A DNA stretch of 61,952 nucleotides from Bacteroidales bacterium (GTDB lineage Bacteria > Bacteroidota > Bacteroidia > Bacteroidales > UBA12077). Below, in pieces: positions 47,043-55,135 of the stretch (positions are counted from its first letter, which is position 1; the number at the start of each line of letters is the position of its first letter). The position numbers and the translations under genes were made by a program. The stretch lies in the NCBI GenBank assembly GCA_013138975.1, contig WTBR01000096.1:1-61952 (forward strand), given 5' to 3'. Below the pieces are notes generated by a model that was not told where the DNA came from, did no database searches, and worked only from the letters and a program-made list of their open reading frames with translations.

Positions 47043-47819
47043 ATGAAAAATGTAGCATTAATAACCGGAGCATCCAGTGGAATAGGAAAAGACTTAGCAT
47101 TTATACACGCCGAACAAAAAGGCGATTTAGTAATTGTAGCTCGCAGACAAGCTGAACTTGAAGCATTAAAATCTGAAATTGAAAAGAAGTACGGAGTAGA
47201 GGTTAAAATAATAGTTAAAGATTTGACTAAACCGGATGCTCCTCAAGAGATCTATAATGAGATTAAACAAGATGGAATACACATTGAACATTTAATAAAC
47301 AATGCCGGATTTGGTGGATTAGGAAAATTTCATGAACGTGATTGGAAACAGGATGAAGCAATGATAAATTTAAATATAATGGCTTTAACATCTTTAACAA
47401 GAATATTTTTACCTGATTTTGTAAAAAGAAACAGTGGGCAAATCTTAAATGTATCTTCAACTGCAAGTTTGATGCCCGGCCCTTTACAAGCGGTTTATTT
47501 TGCAACAAAAGCCTATGTTACTTCTTTTAGTAATGCAATTGCTGAAGAATTACATGATACAAAAGTAACGGTTACAGCTTTATTGCCAGGAGCAACAGCT
47601 ACTGAATTTGGAAAAATTTCTGGAATGGATAAAACAAGTATGTTTCAAAATACCGTGAGTGCACGAATGGTTGCTGAAGACGGATACAAAGCAATGATGA
47701 AAGGAAAGTTGATTAAAGTATCGGGTTTATCTTTTTCTCAAAAACTCATGATGTCTTTTATTCCTGTAACTCCTTTAAAAATGTTGTTAAAACAAATAAG
47801 AGGAATGCAGGAAGTATAG
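47043..47819 (+). CDS. short-chain dehydrogenase/reductase
   Basis: A classical SDR of 258 residues, with nucleotide-binding GASSGIG (about 8-14), NNAG (about 85) and the catalytic Ser plus YFATK (YxxxK) motifs. It reduces or oxidises a small carbonyl or hydroxyl compound with NAD(P)H. It is preceded by a TetR operator and followed, 37 bases later, by an NAD-binding epimerase-like gene. The substrate is unknown. Confidence 0.87.
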   Translation: MKNVALITGASSGIGKDLAFIHAEQKGDLVIVARRQAELEALKSEIEKKYGVEVKIIVKDLTKPDAPQEIYNEIKQDGIHIEHLINNAGFGGLGKFHERDWKQDEAMINLNIMALTSLTRIFLPDFVKRNSGQILNVSSTASLMPGPLQAVYFATKAYVTSFSNAIAEELHDTKVTVTALLPGATATEFGKISGMDKTSMFQNTVSARMVAEDGYKAMMKGKLIKVSGLSFSQKLMMSFIPVTPLKMLLKQIRGMQEV

Positions 47820-47856
47820 TAATTGGAAATATTGTAACTTGTATAAAAAATATGTC

Positions 47857-48519
47857 ATGAAAATAAAAGCAATAATTACCGGTTCAACAGGGATGGTTGG
47901 AGAAGGAGTTCTTCATCAATGCCTTAACCATTCAGATGTTGAGTCTGTATTAGTAATAAACAGACGAACTCTTGGAATGCAACATCCCAAATTAAAAGAA
48001 ATTATTCATTCAGATTTTTCAGATTTCTCTAGTATTGAAAATGAACTGAGCGGATATAATGCAGCCTTTTTTTGTATGGGAGTTTCATCTGTAGGAATGA
48101 AAGAAGATAAGTTTAAGTTTTTAACTTATGATTTAACAATGGCGCTAGCCAAGCCATTAGCCAAACTGAATCCCGAAATAACAATGACTTATATTTCGGG
48201 TGTTGGAACAGATTCCACAGAAAAAGGTAAGATAATGTGGGCTAGGGTAAAAGGTAAAACGGAAAATGATATTATAAATCTTCCAATTAAAGCAGGGTTT
48301 GCATTTCGTCCAGGGGTGATTACACCAATAAAAGGATTAAAGAATACATATACTTCATATAAAGTTTTGAAACCTTTGCTTCCAGTATTTAGAGCATTGT
48401 TTCCAAAATATGTTTGTTCGCTTCGTGAAGTAGGCTTAGCAATGATTAATGTTGTATTAAAAGACTATGATAAAAAGGTTTTGGAAGTAAAGGATATTGT
48501 GAACTTAGCGAAAGAATAA
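47857..48519 (+). CDS. NAD(P)-binding Rossmann protein, atypical SDR (epimerase-like)
   Basis: The ATG at 47857 (MKIKAIITGSTGMVGEG) is preferred over an upstream TTG. The protein has the extended/atypical SDR glycine motif TGSTGMVG but lacks a clear YxxxK. It resembles the small YbjT/oxidoreductase-type Rossmann proteins (INRRTLG, AAFFCMGVSS, RPGVITP). It is probably co-transcribed with the SDR gene. The 208-bp repeat array begins within a few bases of its stop codon. Confidence 0.8.
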   Translation: MKIKAIITGSTGMVGEGVLHQCLNHSDVESVLVINRRTLGMQHPKLKEIIHSDFSDFSSIENELSGYNAAFFCMGVSSVGMKEDKFKFLTYDLTMALAKPLAKLNPEITMTYISGVGTDSTEKGKIMWARVKGKTENDIINLPIKAGFAFRPGVITPIKGLKNTYTSYKVLKPLLPVFRALFPKYVCSLREVGLAMINVVLKDYDKKVLEVKDIVNLAKE

Positions 48520-48520
48520 T

Positions 48521-50095
48521 AAAAGCAAAAACTATATCGAAGTGTCATTCTGAACGCAGTGAAGAATCTCATTTGCAGGAAATGGAGGTTAATTAGATTC
48601 TTCGCACTGCTCAGAATGACATTGTTATAGTAATTAGGTAAGATTGATACTTCATTATACCCTATCTTGTGAAAGTTTTTAACGTATTAAAGAATCTTAA
48701 GACTCCTAATTAAGCAGGAAAGAGTAATAAAAGCAAAAACTATATCGAAGTGTCATTCTGAACACAGTGAAGAATCTCATTTGCAAAAAATGGAGGTTAA
48801 CTAGATTCTTCGCTTTGCTCAGAATGACATTGTGAGAGTAAATTGGTAAGATTGACACTTCATTTCTCTTAGTTTTTTTTTATAACTAAACGCATTAAAT
48901 AATCTTAAGACTCCTAATTAAGCAGGGAAGAGTAATAAAAGCAAAAACTATATCGAAGTGTCATTCTGAACACAGTGAAGAATCTTATTTGCAAAAATGG
49001 AGGTTAACTAGATTCTTCGCGTTGCTCAGAATGACATTGTTATAGTAATTAGGTAAGATTGATACTTCATTATACCCTGCCATAAGATAGTTTTAACGCA
49101 TTAAAGAATCTTAAGATTCTTAATTAAGCAGGAAAGAGTAATAAAAGCAAAAACTATATCGAAGCGTCATTCTGAACGCAGTGAAGAATCTCATTTGTAT
49201 AAAATGGAGATTAATTAGATTCTTCGCATTGCTCAGAATGACATTGTGAGAGTAATTAGGTAAGATTGATACTTCATTTCTCTTAGATTTTTTTTTATAA
49301 CTAAACGCATTAAATAATCTTAAGACTCCTAAGTTAAGCAGGAAAGAGTAATAAAAGTAAAAACTATATCGAAGTGTCATTCTGAACGCAGTGAAGAATC
49401 TCATTTGCAGAAAATGGAAATTAATTAGATTCTTCGCTATGTTCAGAATGACATTGTTATAGTAATTTGGTAATATTGATACTTCATTTCTCTTAGTTTT
49501 TTTTTTTATAACTAAACGCATTAAAGAATCTTAAGATTCTTAATTAAGCAGGAAAGAATAAAAAAAGCAAAAACTATATCGAAGCGTCATTCTGAACACA
49601 GTGAAGAATCTCATTTGCAGGAAATGGAAGTTAACTAGATTCTTCGCGTTGCTCAGAATGACATTGTGATTGTAATTAGGTAAGATTGATACTTCATTAT
49701 TCCCTATCTTGTGAAAGTTTTTAACGTATTAAAGAATTTTAAGACTTCTAATTATGCAGGAAAGAATAATAAAAGCAAAAACTATATCGAAGCGTCATTC
49801 TGAACGAAGTGAAGAATCTCATTTGCAAAAAATAGAAATTAATTAGATTCTTCGCTATGCTCAGAATGACAATGTGAGAGTATATTGGTAACATTGATTC
49901 TTCATTTCTCTTAGTTTTTTTTTATAACTAAACGCATTAAATAATCTTAAGACTCCTAATTAAGCAGGAAAGAATAATAAAAGTAAAAACTATATCGAAG
50001 TGTCATTCTGAACGTAGTGAAGAATCTCATTAGCAGAAAATGGAGGTTGATTAGATTTTTCGCGTTGCTCTGAATGACAAACTGAGACAGCTGTA
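48521..50095 (+). repeat. tandem array of about eight 208-bp units, each with a long hairpin
   Basis: The word AAAAG(C/T)AAAAACTATATCGAAG recurs at 48521, 48729, 48937, 49143, 49353, 49563, 49771 and 49979 (spacings 206-210 bp). Each unit carries a hairpin formed by TGTCATTCTGAAC..GTGAAGAATCT and AGATTCTTCGC...CAGAATGACA. Spacer bases vary more than the arms. The array fills the gap between the epimerase-like gene and the convergent hyuA gene. The open frame at 49120-49521 is a by-product of the repeats. Confidence 0.92.
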
Positions 50096-50099
50096 GCAA

Positions 50100-51467
50100 T
50101 TATACAAGACGTTTCAAAAATCTACCTTTTTGATTTGAAATTAATTTTTCATTTTCAACTACCATATTACCATTAGAAATAACAATCTCAGGAGCTCCAA
50201 TAGTTTTGAATCCTTCATAAATCTCCAAATCGCAATTCTGATGATGATTCTCAACAGAAATAGTACTTTCAGATTTAGGATTCCAAACCACCAAATCGGC
50301 ATCGGAGCCAACAGCTATTTCTCCTTTTTGAGGATACAGCCCAAATATTTTTGCTGCTTGAGTTGATGTAACATCTACAAATTGATTTAGACTAATTCTT
50401 TTTTCTAAAACACCATAAGTATAAAGTAATGACATTCGGTGTTCAACACCACCGGCACCATTCGGTATTTTTCTAAAATCAGTTTTACCTTGATTCTTTT
50501 GTTCTAAACTAAAAGGGCAATGATCAGTTCCTACGGTTTTTACAATACCTTTTTTAATTGACTCCCAAAGTATTTCTTGATCTTCTTTTTTACGTAGTGG
50601 CGGACTCATTACATATTTGCATGTATCATTAAAATTTCCTTTGTATTTTGAATCATCTAAAAGTAAATATTGAGGACAAGTCTCAGAGTAAACTTGTTGT
50701 CCCGCCTTTTGAGCTTCTTTTATATAATTAATTGATTCTTCGCATGAAGTATGAACAATATATATAGGACAATTTGCATTTTTAGCCATTTCTATTGCAT
50801 TTTTTACAGCTTCGACTTCTGTATAATCAGGTCGAGAAACAGGGTGGAAATTAGGACTTAAATTGCCAATTCGCCCTAATTCTTCTCTAAAAGTATCAAT
50901 ATCATCACCTAATTCGCAATGCAGAGTTACAATCCCTCCAGCTTTGCCAACAACTTTCATTACTTTAAGAATATTCTCATCATCTAAGCCAATGCTATCC
51001 TTATAAGCCATATAAACTTTAAAAGATGTAATTCCTGATTCAATACAATCTTTAATTTCTTGCTCTGTAGAACTTGTCCATTCAACAGGACTTACATGAA
51101 AAGAATAATCACATAATGAATTATCAGCCTCTGCTTTTCTATCAATTAAAGCATCAATTAGCGATTGTCCTTTCTGTGGAGTAACAAAGTCAAGTAGGGT
51201 AGTGGTGCCGCCTAAAAGTGCAGCCTTACTTCCCAATTCAAAATCATCGATAGAATATCCTGCCGGGCTTGGAAGGTGCATATGTACATGCGGATCTATC
51301 CCGCCCGGGAAAATGAGTTTGCCAGATGCATCAATGGTTTTGTCGATTGGTTCAAGGATGTTTAATGATTCTTTTAATTGAACTATTTTACCTTCAGAAA
51401 TATAAACATCAGAATTAAAAGATCTTTTAGAAGTGATAATTGTACCGTTCTTTATTAAAGTGTTCAT
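50100..51467 (-). CDS. hyuA: HyuA-type dihydropyrimidinase/hydantoinase (purine catabolism cluster)
   Basis: The start MNTLIKNGTIITS at 51467 is preferred. A longer frame to 51506 only reads through a hairpin repeat. The amidohydrolase barrel has the metal motif HVHMH, the carbamylated lysine in SFKVYMAY, and ligands in TLHCELGDD, IVHTS and TDHCPF. It opens cyclic ureides such as hydantoins and dihydropyrimidines. In the anaerobic purine/urate cluster HyuA probably opens a ring intermediate. It is the last gene of a minus-strand run that includes ssnA, xdh and two PLP enzymes, interrupted by two other genes and repeats. Confidence 0.9.
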   Translation of the reverse strand: MNTLIKNGTIITSKRSFNSDVYISEGKIVQLKESLNILEPIDKTIDASGKLIFPGGIDPHVHMHLPSPAGYSIDDFELGSKAALLGGTTTLLDFVTPQKGQSLIDALIDRKAEADNSLCDYSFHVSPVEWTSSTEQEIKDCIESGITSFKVYMAYKDSIGLDDENILKVMKVVGKAGGIVTLHCELGDDIDTFREELGRIGNLSPNFHPVSRPDYTEVEAVKNAIEMAKNANCPIYIVHTSCEESINYIKEAQKAGQQVYSETCPQYLLLDDSKYKGNFNDTCKYVMSPPLRKKEDQEILWESIKKGIVKTVGTDHCPFSLEQKNQGKTDFRKIPNGAGGVEHRMSLLYTYGVLEKRISLNQFVDVTSTQAAKIFGLYPQKGEIAVGSDADLVVWNPKSESTISVENHHQNCDLEIYEGFKTIGAPEIVISNGNMVVENEKLISNQKGRFLKRLV

Positions 51468-51492
51468 ATGTAAATTTAGTAAATCTTTCGCA

Positions 51493-51590
51493 AATGAAAA
51501 TCTCATTCTGAACGTCCCGGATAGTTATCGGGATGAAGAATCTCAAATTGCGTTAAGAGATTCTTCGTTTCACTCAGAATGACATTCTTG
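51493..51590. repeat. hairpin repeat between the DUF1566 gene and hyuA
   Basis: TCATTCTGAACG..GATGAAGAATCTC and GAGATTCTTCG...CAGAATGACATTC form the same long stem as the array units, with an inner CCCGGATAGTTATCGGG arm. Confidence 0.75.
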
Positions 51591-51610
51591 ATATTGTTTT
51601 AGTAAATAAT

Positions 51611-52855
51611 TTAGTTTACTGAGCGAACTAATCTAACATAGTTATAAACGTATCTTACATCTCCTTGTGGCCCCCAATATTCAGGATAATCATCAGAATT
51701 TCCCGATTTAGGATCACTTCGTTGTGCTCCAGCGCCATGCACATCCATTAAATTTCCATTCATTTGACCTTGGGCTTCGCCAAAAGCAATATATACAGCA
51801 GATGCATATGGATTTAATCCATCGAGATGACTTGTTCCTGTCCAATAATAACCATACTGACCCGGATTTCCTTCCGGATCGTTAAAACTTGTAGCACTAA
51901 AAATAGGATCTATTGCAGGTGAGTTTGTAATATCCGGACAGCGAGAATAATCGACAATACTTTGTAACTCTTTAGCATTTGGTAATCTCCAATCGCTATG
52001 TTCGCCAAGAGTTAAGTCTTCTGCATAGGATAATGCATTTTCCCAATCCCGTGTATTTCCATCATCACTTTGTTGCCACATCAGACCAGTTGCATTATCA
52101 GAAACTGTTCCGTTTCCATTATCGGTAAAATCATTTATTCCGTATGAAGTATTTCCTCTTACCAATCTAAAATACATTGTATTTTCTTCTCTCGACATTG
52201 GATTAAATTTGGGATATCCTTTTATTCTTCCATCAATAAAATTTACACCAAACACCGTTTCGTCTCTACCCATTGTTAACCCAACATATTGTGTACTCGA
52301 CCATGTCTGAGCATCAATCTCACGTTCCCCAATAGCTGTATTTCCTAAAGCTTGTGCAAAATAATCAGTATCAATAAACATTGAAATAGCTTCTTCTCCT
52401 GCAACTTGACCGGTAAATAATATCAAAGAATAAATTTCCTTTATTGTTGGTACTCTCCAGTCATCATGTTCTGCTAATGTTGATGTTTCAGCTTTACTAA
52501 AGGCATTATTATAAGTAATTTTATCACCCATATCTTGTTCCCACATTAAACCGGTAACATTATCAGTAATTGTTCCGTCACCATTATCAGTATAAGATGG
52601 AGTATTTTCATTATACGTCCCATCTTGTCCATAAAAGGAATCACCAATTGACGGAATCGATATTTCTTCTGTATTACTGTAAAATGCAGTTTGGTTTGTA
52701 CTTACAATAGGATAAGCTGAAATGTCTGGAAGATTATCTTCAGTTAGATTATTATCTGAAATTGGATCTTCTTCACAGCCCATTAAACTTAAAAATGATA
52801 GCACAAATATGCTAAGTATAAATGATCTTAGTGTTAAACTAATTTTTGTTTTCAT
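51611..52855 (-). CDS. lipoprotein with two DUF1566 (Lcl C-terminal-like) domains
   Basis: A 414-residue lipoprotein (signal ending LMGC, Cys 27). It has two DUF1566 modules. Each starts YTDNGDGTITDNVTGLMWEQ or FTDNGNGTVSDNATGLMWQQ and contains DDWRVPTIKEI or SDWRLPNAKEL, then a YWTGTS and FRLVRG or YVRLVRS ending. These domains are found in surface lipoproteins of unknown binding function. It sits between purine-cluster genes but has no known link to them. Confidence 0.82.
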   Translation of the reverse strand: MKTKISLTLRSFILSIFVLSFLSLMGCEEDPISDNNLTEDNLPDISAYPIVSTNQTAFYSNTEEISIPSIGDSFYGQDGTYNENTPSYTDNGDGTITDNVTGLMWEQDMGDKITYNNAFSKAETSTLAEHDDWRVPTIKEIYSLILFTGQVAGEEAISMFIDTDYFAQALGNTAIGEREIDAQTWSSTQYVGLTMGRDETVFGVNFIDGRIKGYPKFNPMSREENTMYFRLVRGNTSYGINDFTDNGNGTVSDNATGLMWQQSDDGNTRDWENALSYAEDLTLGEHSDWRLPNAKELQSIVDYSRCPDITNSPAIDPIFSATSFNDPEGNPGQYGYYWTGTSHLDGLNPYASAVYIAFGEAQGQMNGNLMDVHGAGAQRSDPKSGNSDDYPEYWGPQGDVRYVYNYVRLVRSVN

Positions 52856-52989
52856 AATTACATATTTATTGGTTTAATACAAAAATAACTTGCAGTAGTT
52901 AATATATAAAACCAAATCTATAGAATGGATATTCATCTCATTATAAGAGTGAATTTTATCAATAAAACTATTTTACAGAATAAGCAATA

Positions 52990-53622
52990 TTAAACAGATC
53001 TATCCAAAACCTTAACAAACATTCCTTTTTTATCAGCTGAAAATCCTATCTTCCTTAAATACTTAACATATTTAGCACTATTTCCTGAAGTCATTACTTT
53101 ATCAAAACCATCATTAATGAATTTTTTTCTTAAACGAAGGTAGATAAATCTCCCATTTTTAAAGTCCCGATATTCAGGAATCACATAATCAAGCCCGACT
53201 TTCAGTATATTGTTATCTTCTCTATGCGCAAGGAATAATCCTGCAACAGCAGTATTTCGTAAAACGAAAAAACTAATGGTATTCATTTCAGGTTTGTACC
53301 TAAAGCCCGGAAAAAACTTTTGTATTTCTTTATTATGGAATTCTAAAAATCGAAGTAAGTATTTGTTATCTGCTCTAACCTCCATTGTTTCAAAAAGCTC
53401 TTTTTTAGTATAAAAAGTAATAAGATAGTAAATGTCAACGCTTACTATGAATCCATTTAGGAATCCAACAGGTAAAGCTCCAATCAGAAAACCATAGCTT
53501 GAAAACGTAATTGCCCCTGCTAAGTTAATCCATCTGAATTTTACGATGGAGTTCATTGTCATGGATAAAGCAATGATAACTGAGGCGGCATAACCAATCC
53601 ATTGTAATATGTTTGTTTCCAT
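52990..53622 (-). CDS. YgjV-like membrane protein with C-terminal GNAT-like domain
   Basis: The start METNILQWIGY at 53622 is preferred; the upstream part of the frame is low-complexity and begins at a non-ATG codon. Residues 5-75 form about three membrane segments (YAASVIIALSMTMNS, WINLAGAITFSSYGFLIGALPVGFLNGFIVSVDIYYLITF) typical of YgjV-type proteins. The C-terminal 130 residues resemble a degenerate acetyltransferase fold (VGLDYVIPEYRDFKNGRFIYLRLRKKFINDG). Function unknown. Confidence 0.7.
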   Translation of the reverse strand: METNILQWIGYAASVIIALSMTMNSIVKFRWINLAGAITFSSYGFLIGALPVGFLNGFIVSVDIYYLITFYTKKELFETMEVRADNKYLLRFLEFHNKEIQKFFPGFRYKPEMNTISFFVLRNTAVAGLFLAHREDNNILKVGLDYVIPEYRDFKNGRFIYLRLRKKFINDGFDKVMTSGNSAKYVKYLRKIGFSADKKGMFVKVLDRSV

Positions 53623-53775
53623 GTTGTTTAAGATAAAAGTACAAAGATAAAAGTCAAAAGTATAAAGATGAAAGTTAAAAGAAAAAAGAATAAAGTTCAA
53701 TATTTACTTTAAATCCGCAATCCGTGGCATGGCTAGTTACTTAGTTTAAATAACTTTTTACTTTGCTCTTATAAA

Positions 53776-55041
53776 TTATTCTTGCATTTTTTTCCAAAGC
53801 CTTAACGATTGTTCTTTAGAAAATTTTAAAATTTCTGATTCATTTACAGTTTGGATCTTTCGATCTTTAACAATGATTTTTCCATTGGAAATAACATCAT
53901 TTACATGATTTGAATTAATTCCATATATAAAATGCCCTAAAAAGTTGTTTTGATTGATTTCAGTAGGAGAGTCGTAATCCAAAATTACCAAGTTATTTTC
54001 TCCATCACCATCAAACTGATTTATTGCTAAATACTCATGAACCTTTCTGAATCGTTCATAAGCCGATGAATAATCAATAGTATCGAAACCTTGGCCAACA
54101 AAGAATGCAGCTTTTGCACTTTGTAACATATCACTATGCATTCCATCTGTTCCAAGCATAATATTATTTCCTAAATCTTTAGCATTAAAATAACCAACTT
54201 TATTATTCAGGTTACTTTCCATATTCTGAACAACAAAGGCTTGAGAATTTTTGATGATATTTCGTTCTTTATCATTAATATGCAAACAATGACTTAAGAT
54301 AGTTTTAAAAGATTCTAAAACACCAAAATCATTTAAACGTTCAATCACCCGTTTGTTGTAATTATCATAACAATGTCTTTGATCAAATAGATCTTCAGCA
54401 ACATGAATATGGATACCGGAATTATATTTGTCCATAAGATTCACCGCTCTTCTCATGATTTCATCATTAACGGTAAATGATGCATGCAAACCAATTAAAC
54501 CTTGATTTGATTTTAGATAATTTTCAGTTTCTTGTAATCCCTCTTCTGCTTTTTCTAATCCGTCTCGATCTGTTATTTCGTAACATAATAAATGGCTAAG
54601 GCCTACTTTATCAAAAGCTTTGGCAATAATATCTAATGAACCCTCAATAAAATTAGGCGAAGCATGATGATCAATTACAAAAGTTGACCCTGCTTTAGCA
54701 CATGCCATTGCTGTGGTTAAAGCGCTTGCTTCAATCATGTCTTTGTCAAGAGCTTTGTCCAGTGTCCACCAAACATATTGTAAAATCTCGTAGAAATTTT
54801 CAGGATTCTTTTTAGGTGCGCCCATTCCGCGTGCTAATGCCGAATATACATGATGATGCCCAACTGCAAAAGATTTGGTAACTAATTTACCTTTACAATC
54901 GATTATTTGTTCTGCATTAACAGAATCAATATCATCAATAAATTTTATCTTACCGGAAATTCCTTCTTCAACAAGAATATGTGTATTCTTGAATTCTAAG
55001 CTTTTCCAATCGATGTATGTAGCGTTTTTTAATAGAATCAT
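53776..55041 (-). CDS. ssnA: SsnA-type amidohydrolase (purine catabolism cluster)
   Basis: A 421-residue amidohydrolase. The metal ligands are visible as GHHHVYS, HIHVAED, SHCLH and GTDGM, with a C-terminal beta-strand domain. Motifs and neighbours match SsnA, a deaminase/amidohydrolase-type enzyme of the Se-dependent hydroxylase and urate cluster. It is separated from the xdh gene by 95 bp holding a hairpin repeat on the same strand. Confidence 0.9.
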   Translation of the reverse strand: MILLKNATYIDWKSLEFKNTHILVEEGISGKIKFIDDIDSVNAEQIIDCKGKLVTKSFAVGHHHVYSALARGMGAPKKNPENFYEILQYVWWTLDKALDKDMIEASALTTAMACAKAGSTFVIDHHASPNFIEGSLDIIAKAFDKVGLSHLLCYEITDRDGLEKAEEGLQETENYLKSNQGLIGLHASFTVNDEIMRRAVNLMDKYNSGIHIHVAEDLFDQRHCYDNYNKRVIERLNDFGVLESFKTILSHCLHINDKERNIIKNSQAFVVQNMESNLNNKVGYFNAKDLGNNIMLGTDGMHSDMLQSAKAAFFVGQGFDTIDYSSAYERFRKVHEYLAINQFDGDGENNLVILDYDSPTEINQNNFLGHFIYGINSNHVNDVISNGKIIVKDRKIQTVNESEILKFSKEQSLRLWKKMQE

Positions 55042-55054
55042 TTTGGTTCTTTAA

Positions 55055-55135
55055 TGTTTGTTTTAGATTCTTCACTTCGTTCAGAATGACAAAGAAATGT
55101 ATATTGATGTCATTCTGAGTATAACGAAGAATCTA
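55055..55135. repeat. hairpin repeat between xdh and ssnA
   Basis: AGATTCTTCACTTCGTTCAGAATGACA and TGTCATTCTGAGTATAACGAAGAATCT form the same stem as the array units, with the order of arms reversed. Confidence 0.8.

Noticed and set aside
49120..49521. 133-residue minus-strand reading frame
   Set aside because: It lies entirely inside the 208-bp repeat array, and its two halves repeat each other. It reflects repeat sequence, not a gene.
48521..50095. CRISPR array
   Set aside because: The units are about 208 bp with diverged copies and no short identical repeats with unique spacers, and no cas genes are nearby.
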